A DNA stretch of 64,000 nt, taken from Arachis hypogaea (taxonomy: Eukaryota > Streptophyta > Magnoliopsida > Fabales > Fabaceae). The stretch spans positions 64,984,649 through 65,048,648 of the forward strand of contig NC_092039.1 in NCBI RefSeq assembly GCF_003086295.3, in the 5' to 3' direction. Made by a program: the position numbers and the translations under genes. Shown here one piece after another: positions 21,283 through 33,606 of the stretch (position 1 is its first letter; every line of letters starts with the position of its first letter). The notes under the pieces are model-generated. The model worked only from the letters and a program-made list of their open reading frames with translations, was not told the DNA's origin and did not search any database.

Positions 21283-23416
21283 TGATGACAAGTCATCATA
21301 TACCCATTTTTCAAGCTAATTTCACTTGTTTTGTTAGCATTTATGCACTTTCTTGCATCCTAAGTAAGTGATTTGGAGTGAAAATGCATAACTTCTTTAA
21401 ATCAAGCAACCACCATGAAATTAATGATAATCCATGAGGTTTAAGCTAATTTTAATTGAACTTTAATTGATTTATAAGCCTCTTGAATTTAGTGATACTT
21501 GGAGTGGTTGTTTTGGTTTATTATAGGTGAAGAAAAGAAAAGAAAAGGAAAAGCGTGGCCTAAGAAGTGTGACCTAAGGAAAGGAAAGCGTGGCCAAAGC
21601 CATATGAAGCGTGCCGCATGCTAAGGGGGAGGCAACATTGCCCTCCACAAGGGCAGACTGCCCTCTAGGAGGGCAACATAAGAAAACCAAGAAGAGAAGG
21701 CAACTCTGCCCTGCCCACTACAAGGGCAGAGCACAAAATGTGCCTTGAGACCAAGAGGAAGAGAACATTGCCCTGCCCTTGTGGAGGGCAGAATCGGGCT
21801 CTCCAAGGAAGAAATTCAAGAGAAAAATGTCACCCATGCATGCTACAAGGATCGAACAAGGAACCATGAGGAAGCCAAGAACTAAGGTTGATTGCCGTGC
21901 CAAGAAGCCAAGGAAATTAATTGAATTTGTGCCCAAGCCGTGTTTCGAACACGGGGCGTGGAAAAGGGAACTCTGCCCTGCCCTTGGCGCGGGCAGGGCA
22001 GCATTTGGATTGGTGCAAGATCCTGGCGCATCATGCACGATTCTGGCGCACCAAGTCTCATCCCTGGCAGCATCTGGCGCATCAAAATTCGTCCCTGGCA
22101 GCATCTGGCAGCACCAACTTTTCCTGCCCTGCCCTTCGCGAGGGCAGGGCAGCATCCTGGCGCACCACGCACGAATCTGGTGCAGCAATCTTCGACCCTG
22201 GCAGCACCAACGCGCACACTCCTCGATCTGGCAGCACCACAATTTTCTGCCCTGCCCTTGGCGCGGGCAGGGCAGCGTTTTGCGTTCTTGGCAGCACCAA
22301 GCCGCACCAACACGCACCCAAGCCGCACCAAACTTCCGCACCATGCACCAATTTTCTGCCCTGCCCTCCACAAGGGCAGGGCAGCCTCCTGGGAGTGAAT
22401 TTTCATGGGCCGAAAATTCAAATTAAAACCCCATTTTAATTCATTTCTTCACCAAATCAAAAGCCCATCCAAATCCCAAAATCCAAGAATAGAAAGTGTA
22501 TAAATAGAAGCTAGTTTGATGTAATTAGAAACCTTTTTACCTTCTTTTGAATTTTTACCTTTTGACTTACTTTTGGCTTAGTCTTTGAATTTGCACTTTC
22601 TTTGAGCTTTCTTGAGAGACTTGTCCGAGCACCAAGAGGATCAAGGGAGAATTGATTGATCTCCTTCCTCATTCTTACTTGGGCAATTCTACTCTTCTGT
22701 TTTTGAGTTTTGGGTGTGTGAAATTGAGGAAATTCTGTCTCAATTCCCATTCAAACTCTTTTCAATTTGTTTTCTGCAGAATTGAATCTGATTTCTGTTC
22801 TTCTACTGCTTTCTCTTCTAATTCTTGTCAATTGCTTTGTTAACTTGGATCTAGGAAGGCAAATAGAGATCTAGGCTCTGCTACCTAGTCTCTTGAGACC
22901 TGAGACCCAATTTTACTTTTGGTTCTTCTGTGAACTTCTGCTACATTTTATTTTCTTTCTGTTTGAATGCTATTTGCTTCTGATTCAATTTCTATTCAAT
23001 CAATTGCTGCAATTTACTTCTTCTTTGTTTGGATCCTGCAATCCCATTCCTCAATTCCCTTTTACTTTCTAGCAGTTTAACTTTCTTGCCATTTAAGTTA
23101 CTGCAGTTTATGTTTCTTGCACTTTAAGTTTCAGTCATTTACTTTCTTGTTCTTTAAGATTCTGCAAATTTTACTTTCCTGTTCTTTAATTTACTGCAAA
23201 TTCCCTTCTCCCTTTACATTTACTATCATTTACTTCCTGTTAAACACAAATCACTCAACCAATACTTGATTCGCTTGACTAAATCACCCACTAAACTAAA
23301 ATTGCTCAATCCTTCAATCCCTGTGGGATCGCCCTCACTCATGTGAGTTATTATTACTTGATGCGACCCGGTACACTTGCCGGTGAGTTTTGTGTTGGAT
23401 CGTTTTCCACACATCA
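21283..23416 (+). repeat. 3' LTR of element A
   Basis: It begins TGATGACAAG, directly after the AAGTTTGGTGTTG tract, and ends CACATCA before the GCAGA duplication. It carries the same hairpin array and TATA box (22499-22506) as the left LTR, with about 20 base differences. Confidence 0.92.
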
Positions 23417-23421
23417 GCAGA
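23417..23421. repeat. Right target-site duplication of A (GCAGA)
   Basis: Exact match to 15773-15777. Confidence 0.93.
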
Positions 23422-24430
23422 TTCAAATGGTTTTGAGGTGTTGATAATTAAAAGATAAATAAGACATAAAAATAAGATAGAGATACTTATGTAATTCATT
23501 AGTGGGAATTTCAGATAAGCGTATGGAGATGCTTTATTCCTCCAGAATATCTGCTTTCCTACTACCTTCATCCAGTCATGCACACTCCCTTCCATGGCAA
23601 GCTGTATGTTGGGGGATCACCGTTGCCAATGCCTACCGTCCATCCTCTCAATGAAAATGGTCCGACTACGGGTTACGTAGGGCTAATCATCTGTTGGTTC
23701 TCGATCGTGTCGAAATAAGATTCATTGATCCTTTTGCACACTGTCATTGCACCCAACAGTCACGAGTTTGAAGCTCGTCACATTCATTCCATCCCATATC
23801 CTACTCGGAATACCACAGACAAGGTTTAGACTTTCTGGATCTCAAGAATGCTGCCAATTAATTATAGCTTATACCACGAAGACTCTGATCTCACATAATG
23901 GAAGGCTCTGTTGTCAAGAGAGGCAACCATGCATCGTGAATTAGGAGGCCAAGAGATATACACTCAAGCTCTCACAGATAGAACGGAAGTGGTTGTCAGG
24001 CACGCGTTCATAAGGGAGGATGATGATGAGTGTCACGGATCATCACACCTTCAGGTTGAAGTGCGAGTGAATATCTTAGAATAAGAATAAGCATGAATTG
24101 AATAGAAGAACAATAGTACTTTGCATTAATTCATGAGGAACAACAGAGCTCCACACCTTAATCTATGATGTGTAGAAACTCCACCGTTGAAAATACATAA
24201 GAACAAGGTCTAGGCATGGCCGTAATAACATGAAACAATCGAAAAAGGGTTCAAAGACCTGATCCCAAGATCGAAGATGATCAAAAGATGAAAATACAGT
24301 AGTAAAAGGTCCTATTTATAGTGAACTAGTAACCTAGCATTTATAGAAATAAGTAAATAATGCAGAAATCCACTTCCGGGGCCCGCTTGGTGTGTTCTTG
24401 GGTTGAGCATTAAAGCTTTCACATGCATAG
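23422..24430 (-). repeat. LTR of B, remaining part (right of element A)
   Basis: The reverse complement follows the FIDEL-like LTR at 30697-32444 from about 31190 onward: CTTGGTGTG context, TATAAATAGG (TATA at plus 24313-24320), CCATGCCTAGACCTTG, the AATTCATGC block and CATGGAAG. The first ~500 bp, including the start TGATGAGCGG, are missing; the break near 24430 adjoins the gag of F. Confidence 0.78.
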
Positions 24431-25250
24431 GATTCTCTTGGAAGAATCTAAGGACACAAAGACTTTCCAAGAGGAAGTAAAATCCATTCTGTAGAACCGG
24501 GGGGTTGCCATTAAGAAGCTTGAGGCACAAGTTGGATATCTATCAAAGCAATTCCATACCTATAACTCCTTTAGTGACACCATGGCAAACCCAAGGGAGG
24601 AATCAGAAGAAAAAGAAAAAGAGGCACCCATACCAAGTGAGATTTCTATGAAGAAGGAGGAGGTTGTGAGAATATATAAGCCTAAGGCTCCATACCCACA
24701 GAGGTTACTAGTGGTGACAAAGGAACATGCAAACTCACTCCCAAAAGACTTAATGCAACATCATGTAGAAGAAAGGGAGGAAGTCAATCAAGGGAGCCCA
24801 CACTCCAATGAAACAGAGAGTTGCATAGAGGGTGAGTTCATTGAACCACCAATTCAAGAAGCACTTGATGAAGAGGATGCTCCAACCATCATACGACACC
24901 CAAGTCCTGAAATCAAGGTGGTGAAGGCAATCAACATGAGCACTAAAAAGAGGATGATGACCAAGAAAAGAAGGACAATATCCATGAAGAAGAAAAGGTC
25001 AACCAAAAGCCATCCCATCCCTACCCCAACAAGCAAGTTTACTCAAGCTAACAACAAAAGAAAGCTTGCTGAGGAGAGGCACTCTAAACAAGGGGCATTA
25101 ACTGGCTCCTCTTTCCTCTTGAGGTCATTCCTCTTAACAAACTGGAAGAAGAGGAAGAAAGTCATGAACAACATGTCAAGCTAATGACATTAAAAGAGAG
25201 CTTGTTGGGAGGCAACCCAACCGTAGGTAACATTTTCTTTTCTTGCTTAG
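24431..25250 (+). pseudogene. gag-like C-terminal part of element F
   Basis: Resumes in the frame left at 5310, near ATT 24432. TAG at 24492-24494 interrupts, followed by IKKLEAQVGYLSKQ, then ATG 24582 and a 200-codon frame that is acidic, then basic (KKRMMTKKRRTISMKKKRS). Near 25110-25140 the frame shifts; the other frame continues through the twin hairpin as VKLMTLKESLLGGNPT. No protease or enzyme domain is seen. Probably the C-terminal half of a gag-only protein. Confidence 0.7.
25175..25221 (+). other. Twin-hairpin module of element F
   Basis: GTCA, loop AGCTAA, TGAC (25175-25188), then GTTGGG, loop AGGCAA, CCCAAC (25204-25221). In this copy the module can be read through in one frame, so a coding role cannot be excluded here. 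Confidence 0.75.
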
Positions 25251-26595
25251 TTTACTTTCAATAATTTGGCATATGATTGCATTCTAAGTTTGGTGTTGCC
25301 ATGCAATAAATTCATTTTCAATCTTCACTGGGTACTTGCAACATTCTAAATTGAGAGTGTCACACTAAGTTTGGTGTTGCCACTTATTTTTCATGCAAGG
25401 TACCAAGCACACCACTTATTAATGCAATCAAAATGTCTCTGTTTGTATCTCTTGTGCCTTTATTATATCCTTAATCTGGCTTATTGAAACACATGCATAC
25501 TCACACTTTATTCTAAGACATTCATGATCCATCATAGACCCCATCACCACTGTTTTAATTGTTGCTTGAGTATAAGCAAGCATTCTAAGTTTGGTGGGGG
25601 AAGGGAAAGAATAGGAGGAAAAGGGCAACAATAATGAAGATAAACTACAAGGTGGTAAAGATCCTTTCTCCTCTTAATTATTTCCAGCACTTTAAATTTC
25701 ATGATTGTCTTCTATTTTCTTTGTATGCATGTGTGATTACTCCTTGTGAATAAGCATAATTTGATATTTGATTTGTGACATGTTGTTATGATATCATGAT
25801 TATCATCTTGAGTTTTACTTGTACCCAATATCTTTAGGAATGCGACAAAGAAATCATTCTTTTGAAAGGAAAATGTTGAAGAATTTTATAAATCATGGGG
25901 CAAGCAAAAGATTAAGAGGAGTGGAGGTTCTGATTGTATGATTGTGTATTGAGGTTGCATGTTTGTGAAAACTTGCATGGGAGCTCATAGACAGGAAATG
26001 AAGTTTAGAGAAGTATTATGGAATTTCTCAAACATCTATTGATCCAAGAAGCAGTAACAAAAGAAAACAAAAGAAAAAGAAAAAAAACAAAGAACAAGCC
26101 CAAGGCTCTGAGCATCAATTACTAGGAAGAAAAAGAAAGAAACAAGAACTCAAAGAGTTATTGTCCTAGTTAAATGCTTGTGGTGGATTTGTATGAAAGA
26201 AAGAGGCTTGAGCAAGTAAATCCTAAGGGGTGCTTCAACACCTAATACCTTACACCAACTGGTTTGGGAGTATTGATTGGAAGCTTATCTTAAAAAGCCG
26301 CTTTGATACATGACACCAAGAGTCGAGGCCAAGATACAAAAAGAAAAGAAAAATGCTAGAAAATAAGTGCTGCTTCAAGGTGACAAATTATAAAGAGACT
26401 TCCATAATATCATTTGAATGAAAGTCCTAAGATCTAAGACTTCCAAAATGTGAGGTCTAATGAGCACTGGAGTCCTTGCATAAGCATACAAATTAGAGTT
26501 CACCCCACTATCACTTATTCACTTCACCCACTAAGGCATCATAAGCAATTCTCAATATATTCCAATTAAGATAATTCTTTGTGCATAGTTCTTTT
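25222..26595 (+). other. 3' non-coding region of F
   Basis: AAGTTTGGTG motifs at about 25287, 25368 and 25584. The block GCAAGTAAATCCTAAGGGGTG (26212-26232), with ACCAACTGGTTTGGGAGT after it, is shared with A and G. No coding recognised. Confidence 0.6.
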
Positions 26596-26632
26596 CTTGC
26601 TTGGGGACAAGCAAGATTTAAGTTTGGTGTTG
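26596..26632 (+). other. RGGA-loop hairpin and putative polypurine tract of F
   Basis: Same 20-nt hairpin as in A (CTTGCTTG, GGGA, CAAGCAAG; 26596-26615), then one base, TTTAAGTTTGGTGTTG and the LTR at 26633. Confidence 0.72.
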
Positions 26633-29270
26633 TGATGCCAAGGCATCTTGGCTAGTTTTACTAGCCATTTTTTGTACGCTTTAGGTTGGTTTCATGCATT
26701 TTCTTAGGAAATAAGCAAGTATTTGTTTGAAAATGCAATCATACCATGATTCAAGCAAACATTGTGAATTTTGAATGATTTCATGAGAATTATGCATGAA
26801 TTGAATGATAAATTAGATGATACATGATCCCATGATTAAGAGCAAGACTTTGATGCACTTTGTTTGATTGATTTCAGGTAACAAGAAGCAGAGAAGAGCC
26901 ACGTTAGTGGATACGTTAGTGCCACTAACGTGGCCATTAACGTGGAAGAAAAAGAGAAGCCCCAACATTAGTGAGAAAGTTAGTGGCATTAACTTTGAAG
27001 AAGGAGAGCATGGAGCGTTAGTGGTAAAAGTGAACGCCACTATCGTTTGCGAAGCAAAGAAGGCCTACGTTAGCTTCCAGGTTAACTACATTAACGTGGT
27101 AGTTAACGTGGAAGGAAAGGGGAACGCCAATGTTAGTGGAAAAAGTGAGTGCCACTAACGTTTGCGAAGCAGAAAGACCCACGTTAACGGGCACGTTAGC
27201 TACATTAATGTGGTAGTTAACGTGGAAGAAAAGGGAGATGCCAACGTTAGTAGAAAAGGTGATCTCCACTAACGTTTGCGAAGCAAAAAAGACCCACGTT
27301 AACGGCCATGTTAACTACATTAACATGGAAGTTAACGTGGGCAAAAATCTCACTTGGCAGCCTGACCATGCCTTCTTCAAACAAGAATAACTTGAGCCAC
27401 AAAACTCCAAATGAGGTGATTCCAAAGAACATTGAAAAGTAGGATTCCAGAGCTTTCCAAGCATATATGGCACTACATGGTGGACACTAAATTTGAGGGA
27501 GAAAACCTGCCCCGAAAGTGCAAGGATGAACATGGTATCAACCTGTAGTAAGGCCAACTGACCTCTTTCTCTTCCAAGAAGTGTAACTCGAGCTCTAGAG
27601 CTCCAATTGATGCGCTTCCAGATGCGTTGGAAAGTAGACATCCAGAGCTTTCCAACAATATATAATAGTATGGGGTGGACATTAAGTTTGAGCTCCAGAA
27701 CCTGGCAACATTAAGCCCCTAGTCGCTAGCGTTATCGTGACTCACGTTTTCCAGTAACGCTAGCGACTGTGCCAGCGACCTTGTCTACTTCAAAGGAGCA
27801 TAACTTGAGTTATAGAGATCCAATTGAGGTGAATCCAGTTGCGTTAGAAAGCTGACATTCAGAGATTTACAAAGATATATAATAGTCTATAGTGGGCATG
27901 AAATTGGAGTACAAACAAGAGGCATCTTTTAAGTCCCAAAAACACCAATTGTTAACAAGTGCAACGTTAGCCACAATAACTTTGCCACTAAGGCCACACT
28001 TGTAGCATTAGTGTGGCTAACGGCAGCATTAACGCTAAGCACTTAGACCTCAACTTGATTCACTTCTCTCTCAAGTCCACTTCAAAGCTCAAGCAAGCAA
28101 GCCCACAATTGTCAATCAATCAAGGCCACAAGAAGCATCTAGAATAGGAATTTTCATTTAATTGTAATTTGCTTTTAATTTCATTTTTTGTAATTTAGGA
28201 GAGCCTATATAAAGGCCTTAGTCTTTACATTCAGGGGGGTCAAAAAAGAAATGGAGAATTGAAGGAAGGGGGAGAGGGTGAAGAACAATTCGAACTTCTG
28301 TGAACTGGCACACTCCAAGGGGAGTGAGTCTTTGGACCCCTCCCCTCAACCACTCTTCTTCCTTTTCTCTTCTTTTCTTCCTTAGGAGTAGTTTCTTTTC
28401 TTCGTACCTTCTATTTATGAATTTTGAAGTTTCAATTTCAGTTTAATCTTCATCTTTATTTTTCTGCACTTTCTTCTTTTCTATTTTAGTAGAGCAATGA
28501 TCAACTAACTCTTTTCATTGGGTTAGAGAGCTCTATTGTGATTCAATGGATCAATTTTAGTTCTTATTCTTCTTCTTTTTTCTTTTCTCTTGATTTTACT
28601 AGAGAGCTTTCGATCTTTATCCAATTGGATAATTGTCTTGGAAGAGAAGTTACTCATACTTGGATTTCCTCGGAACCTTGGAAGAGGAATGAGGAAATCA
28701 TGCTAGAAATGCTCTCTCACATTGGATTAGGTTGGGGGTTGGATGGATATTGTGAAATTTAATCCTACCAATACTTTGATCTATGAATGTGTGTGGTATA
28801 ATCAGTGACCAAACTTCATCTCTTCCCATGAGCAATTAAATCAAGGAATTGGGAAATTGTTCAAGCTTAGAGAGATTGGATTGCCAAGAAATTGGGATCC
28901 AATCACTTAAGATTGCCAAGGAGATCAATGAATGCATTGATTGAGGAAGAGATGAGAATGAACTTGATCTGGAGGATTGCAATATCTCTTGATCCCAATG
29001 TTCATTTTATTTTTAGTTCTTACATTTACTTTTCTTGCCATTTTACTTTTCTGCACTTTATTGCTTTCTTTACTTTTATGCCATTTACATTTCCTTGTTA
29101 CTTATCACTCTAATATGATTCGTCTAACTAGGATAATCAATTAACCATTGATTGCTTAATCCGTTAATCTCTGTGGGATTCGACCTCACTCTTTTGTGAG
29201 TTATTACTTGACGATAATTCGGTATACTTACCGAAGGGAAATTTGTTGAGAGACAAGTTTTCAAGCATCA
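26633..29270 (+). repeat. 3' LTR of element F
   Basis: Begins TGATGCCAAGG, ends AAGCATCA; 2,638 bp. It repeats the palindrome array (26895-27340), the triplicated block (about 27385-27490, 27580-27690, 27795-27905) and TATATAAA (28206-28213) of the left LTR. Confidence 0.88.
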
Positions 29271-29275
29271 ATTTC
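29271..29275. repeat. Right target-site duplication of F (ATTTC)
   Basis: Partner of 2026-2030 with one mismatch. Confidence 0.75.
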
Positions 29276-30696
29276 TTGCAAGCCTTCAAAGGGAAATGAG
29301 TCATCAATAGGAGTGGAATCTCCCTTGGTGTGTTAAAGGCAACTTAAGTGATCTGCCACTAGATTTTGCGAACCACTCTTATCTTTAATTTCCAAGTCAA
29401 ATTCTTACAATAGTAAAACCCATCTAATCAATCTCGGTTTCGACTCCTTTTTAGCCAACAAATATTTTAATGTCGCATGATCCAAGTACAATACTACCTT
29501 GGAGCCAAGTAAATAAGCTCAGAATTTATCCAAAGTAAAAACAATAGCTAATAGCTCTTTCTCGGTGGTAGTGTAATTGGATTGTGCTCCATCTAATGTT
29601 TTTGATGCATAGTCTATGACATATGGATTCTTACTCTCACGTTGTGCTAACGTGGGTCCCACCGCATAGTTTGAAGCATCACACATTATTTCGAACGACC
29701 GACTCCAATCCGGCCCTCTCACGATGATAGCTTGGGTCAATTCAACCTTAAGTTTGTCAAAAGCTGCCATGCATTCTTCATTTAGGTCAAATTCAACGTC
29801 TTTTTGCAACAATCTAGATAGTGGCAAAGCTAACTTACTAAAGTCCTTTATAAATCTTCGGTAAAAACCTGCATGTCCAAAGAACGAACGGACTTCCCTC
29901 TCGGAGGAAGGGTAAGGCAAGCTAGATATAACATTGATCTTTGCTGGATCTACTGAAATACCATCTTTGGAAATAATATGTCCTAAAACAATGCCTTGCC
30001 TAACCATAAAATGACACTTCTCAAAATTTAAGACAGGGTTTGCTTTAGTGCATCTTTCCAAAACTTTCTCAAGGTTATCCAAGCAATGATCAAAAGAGTA
30101 CCCATAGAAACTAAAGTCATCCATGAATACTTCCATGCATTGCTCTAGAAAGTCCGCAAATATGCTCATCATGCACCTTTGGAAAGTCGCCGGTGCATTG
30201 CATAAGCCAAATGGCATACGCTTATAGGCGTAAGTTCCAAAGGGGAAAGTGAATGTTGTTTTTCTTGGTCTTCTTAAGCAATGTGTATTTGGAAGTACCC
30301 TAAATAGCCATCTAGAAAATGGTAGTGAGATTTACCGGATAGCCGATCAAGCATTTGATCGATAAACGGTAGTGGAAAATGATCCTTTCTAGTGGTCGTG
30401 TTCAACCGTCGGTAGTCAATGCACACCCGCCATGCATTTTGCACCCGTGTAGCTATGAGCTCCCTGTTTTCCTTCTTAATGGTGGTCACCCTAGACTTCT
30501 TTGGCATAACTTGGACGGGACTTACCCATTCACTATCCGAAATGCAGTAGATAATGTCTGCTTCTAATAATCGGGTGACTTCTTTTTTCACTACCTCTAA
30601 AATTGTAGGATTTATTCACCTTTGAGGTTGTCGAACAGGTCTAGCTCCTTCTTCTATGAATATTCAATGCTCGCACAATTGGGGGCTTATGCTCAC
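29271..30696 (-). pseudogene. Ty3/gypsy polyprotein, reverse transcriptase and RNase H half of P
   Basis: Minus strand, reading leftwards. A lead-in at 30696-30592 has stops. The reverse transcriptase fingers follow at 30591-30274 (WRVCIDYRRLN, HFPLPFIDQMLDRLSG); a shift near 30250 leads to MPFGLCNAPATFQRCM, the catalytic VFMDDFSFYG and LGHIISKDGISVDP. RNase H starts near 29700 (IMCDASNYAVG) and includes TTTEKELLAIVFTLDKF, with a stop near 29519 and another near 29410. It then runs into the F insertion at 29271 and would continue as integrase at 2030. The right side is cut at 30696 by an LTR. It is the only polymerase in the window. Confidence 0.9.
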
Positions 30697-32444
30697 TGAT
30701 GAGCGGATAATTTATACGCTTTTTGGCATTGTTTTTACATAGTTTTTAGTATGATTTAGTTATTTTTTAGTATATTTTTATTAGTTTTTAAGCAAAATTC
30801 ACGTTTCTGGACTTTACTATGAGTTTGTGTGTTTTTCTATGATTTCAGGTATTTTCTGGCTTAAATTGAGGGACCTAAGCAAAACTATGATTCAGAGGCT
30901 GACAAAGGACTGCTAATGGTGTTGGATTCTGACCTCCCTGCACTCAAAATGAAATTTGTTGAGCTACAGAAGTTTAAATGGCACGATTTCAATTGCGTTG
31001 GAAAGTAGACATTGAGGGCTTTCTAGAAATATATAATAGTCCATACTTTGCTCGAGTTTAGATGACGCAAACTGGCGTTTAACGCCAACTTTCTGCCCTA
31101 TTCTGGCATCAAACGCCAGAAACAAGTTGCAAACCAGAGTTAAACACCAGAAACAAGTTACAAACTGGCGTTTAACTCCAAGGAAGGCCTCTACACGTGA
31201 AAGCTTCAATGCTCAACCCAAGCACACACCAAGTGGGCCCAGAAATGGATTTCTGCATCATTTACTTAATTTTGTAACCCTAGTAACTAGTTTAGTATAA
31301 ATAGAACTTTTTACTATTGTACTAGGGGTCTTTTTCTCTATTTTCAAATTCATATGCCATTTAGGGAGGCTGGCCATTCGGCCATGCCTAGACCTTATTC
31401 TTATGTATTTTCAACGGTGGAATTTCTACACACCATAGATTAAGGTGTGGAGCTCTGCTGTTCCTCAAGTATTAATGCAAAGTACTACTATTTTCTATTC
31501 AATTCATGCTTATTCTTATTATAAGATATCCATTCGCACACAAGAACATGATGAATGTGATGATTATGTGACACTCATTACCATTCTCACTCATGAACGC
31601 GTGATTGACAACCACTTCCGTTCTACATAAAGATAAGCTTGAATGTATATCTCTTGGGTTTCTAGTCAAAGATTCACATCGACTCCCCTCTGACAATGGG
31701 GCATCTGAATCCGAGATTAGAGTCTTCATGGTATAGGCTAGAATCCATTGGCAGCATTCCTGAGATCCAGAAAGTCTAAACCTTGTCTGTGGCATTCCCA
31801 GTAGGATCTGGGATGAGATGACTGTGACGAGCTTCAAACTCGCGAGTGTAGGGCGTGGTGAAAGACGCAAAAGGATAATAAATATTATTCCTACACGATC
31901 GAGAACCAACAGGTGATTAGCCATACGATATCTATGCATGGTATTTTTCATCCGAGACGAGAAATCCGACAGTTGATTAGCTGTACATAAACCGTAGAGG
32001 ACCATTTTCATTGAGAGGATGGGAAGTAGCCATTGGCAACAGTGACGCCCAACTTACAGCTTGCCATGGAAAGGAGTATGAAGGATTGGAAGAAGACAGT
32101 AGGAAAGCAGAGATTCAAAAGGAGTGAGGCATCTCCATACACTTATCTTAAATTCCCACCAATGAATTACATAAGTATCTCTATCTTTATTTTATGCTTA
32201 TTTATCTTTTAATTTATTAAAACTCCATAACTAGTTGAATCCGCCTGACTGAGATTTACAAGGTTACTATGGCTTACTTTAAGCCGACAATCTCCGTGGG
32301 ATCGACCCTTACTCACGTAAGGTTTATTACTTGGACGACCCAGTGCACTTGATGGTTAGTTGTGCGAAGTTGTAAAAAAGAGTTGAGATTACAATTGTAC
32401 GTACCAAGTTGTTGGCACCATTGAGATCACAATTTCGTGCACCA
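30697..32444 (+). repeat. FIDEL-like LTR (apparently solo) without target duplication
   Basis: Begins TGATGAGCGG and ends TTTCGTGCACCA. It contains the shared GTTGGAAAG block (30955-31060), GGCGTTTAACGCC palindromes (31070-31185), TATAAATAG at 31296 and, near 32403-32420, a primer-site-like remnant (ACCAAGTTGTTGGCACCATT). Flanking pentamers CTCAC and TAGTG do not match, and P pol does not resume to the right, so it is a product of recombination or deletion rather than a clean solo LTR. The frame at 31499-32011 (minus) is not a gene. Confidence 0.82.
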
Positions 32445-33606
32445 TAGTGACCCACGTGCACGCGTGACGCTCGGCACGTGACCTCTATAGTGAAAACATG
32501 GCTGGCAATTTAAGAGGAGCTTGGGGCCCAGTTTTGAGCATAATTTTGGAGGGAAAAGATCTAAAAGGACCAACAATTGAAGGGGATTCACACTTTTCAC
32601 ACATTAGACACATTTTAGATATTTTGGTAGTTAGTTTTTGAGGTTTCTAAAGAGAGAAACTCTAACTTCTCTCTAGGTTTGGGCTTTCTCAATTCCAATT
32701 GCACTTGGATCCTTTGGTTAGATCTGAATTCAATCTCAATTCTACATTGTTCTAGTTTGTAGATCTCACTCTTATACTCTCAATTTAGTGTTCTTGTTAC
32801 TCTAGCATTGTAGATCTTGGATTTGGAACTTGTTACTTTGATTTCTATTAATGCATTGAGGAATTTCATGTTCATTGTTGTTAATTGTTTGATTGTTGTT
32901 GATTGCTTGTGTTAGATAGCTTGAATTCAATTTCTTTTCTCAATTTCACAATGCCTTTCATTCTTGTTCACCAAATGTTTGAGAAAATGTCAACTATAAC
33001 TATAGAGTAGATTTTCAATCTTGGCTTTGGGGTTGGATAATTGGAGACACTTGAATTGTCAAAGCTTTTTGTTAATTGATAATTGGAAATTGCTAATTGA
33101 CTTGAATGACACTAACTCTAGTCTCTCCTTAGGATTTGACTAGAACTGGTGGACTCAATTTGATTATTTCCACTTGACTTTCTTTCAAAGTTAGAGGTTA
33201 ACTAAGTGGAACAATAACCAATTCTTATCACAATCGTTAGAGACAATGAGGATAGGAATTCCAATTCCCAACCCTAGCCGAGGCTTTTACATTGATTGAT
33301 TGTCACGCACCTTTGTTTAGTTCAAATTCTTGTGTCCCTTAGCCTACCTGTTATTTGTTCATTGCTTTTATGCAAGCTTGTTTACATTTCTCATATTCAA
33401 CCTCAAACACCAAGTGAACTCCTACCAATGATGTGCATCTTAGGGCAACTCCTAGGGAGAATGACTCGAGACTAATACTTTCGGATATTGATTTGAATTG
33501 TGGAGACACACTTTCTTTGTTTGATTCGTTATAGTTTGTTGGTTTAGACTATACTCACGACACAATTCTATTGAAAAATTATATACCGACAAAATATAGC
33601 TCATCA
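32445..33606 (+). repeat. Athila-type LTR fragment, 5' end missing
   Basis: The layout resembles the right LTR of H (51160-52646): a CGCG patch at the start, GAGAGAAACTCTAACTTCTCTCTAGG, then TTTGATTT-rich text, GGTTAACTAAGTGGAA, and an end near AGACTATACTCACGACACAATTC. The sequence differs enough to be a separate family. Its TG start has been lost against the LTR at 32444. No coding. Confidence 0.6.

Larger units (their letters stand above)
15778..23416 (+). mobile_element. Element A: complete non-autonomous Ty3/gypsy retrotransposon (7,639 bp)
   Basis: Both LTRs are 2,134 bp (15778-17911 and 21283-23416), begin TGATGACAAG, end CACATCA and are flanked by GCAGA. By eye I count about 20 substitutions and no length change between them (near 1%), so it is the youngest datable insertion. 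The internal 3.37 kb has a perfect-looking primer site, gag with a fused integrase-type C-terminal module, a twin hairpin, and a 1.5-kb 3' non-coding region with an RGGA-loop hairpin. No protease, reverse transcriptase or integrase core is present. Confidence 0.93.
10958..24430 (-). mobile_element. Element B: truncated FIDEL-like Ty3/gypsy element, split by element A
   Basis: Order on the minus strand: partial 5' LTR (24430-23422 plus 15777-15613), primer binding site, leader, gag, protease region, twin hairpin, palindrome array and post-gag region, cut at 10957 by the CACTA terminus. The sequence runs parallel to element D (57253-61850). It lacks the first ~500 bp of its 5' LTR, everything after the post-gag region, and any polymerase. 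It was inserted in the gag region of F. Confidence 0.78.
2031..29270 (+). mobile_element. Element F: non-autonomous Ty3/gypsy retrotransposon, swollen to 27.2 kb by nested insertions
   Basis: The two LTRs of the same family (2031-4541 and 26633-29270) both begin TGATGCCA and end GCATCA. F's own internal sequence is only 4542-5310 and 24431-26632, about 3 kb: gag-like coding, a twin hairpin and a 3' non-coding region. Everything from 5311 to 24430 is later material (CACTA-like element, element B, element A). F itself sits in the pol gene of P. Support comes from the shared LTR termini, the near-match target duplication and gag pieces that continue across the gap. Confidence 0.82.

Noticed and set aside
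31499..32011. 170-codon minus-strand frame in the FIDEL-like LTR
   Set aside because: It lies within an LTR and is not kept open in the other copies (B, C).
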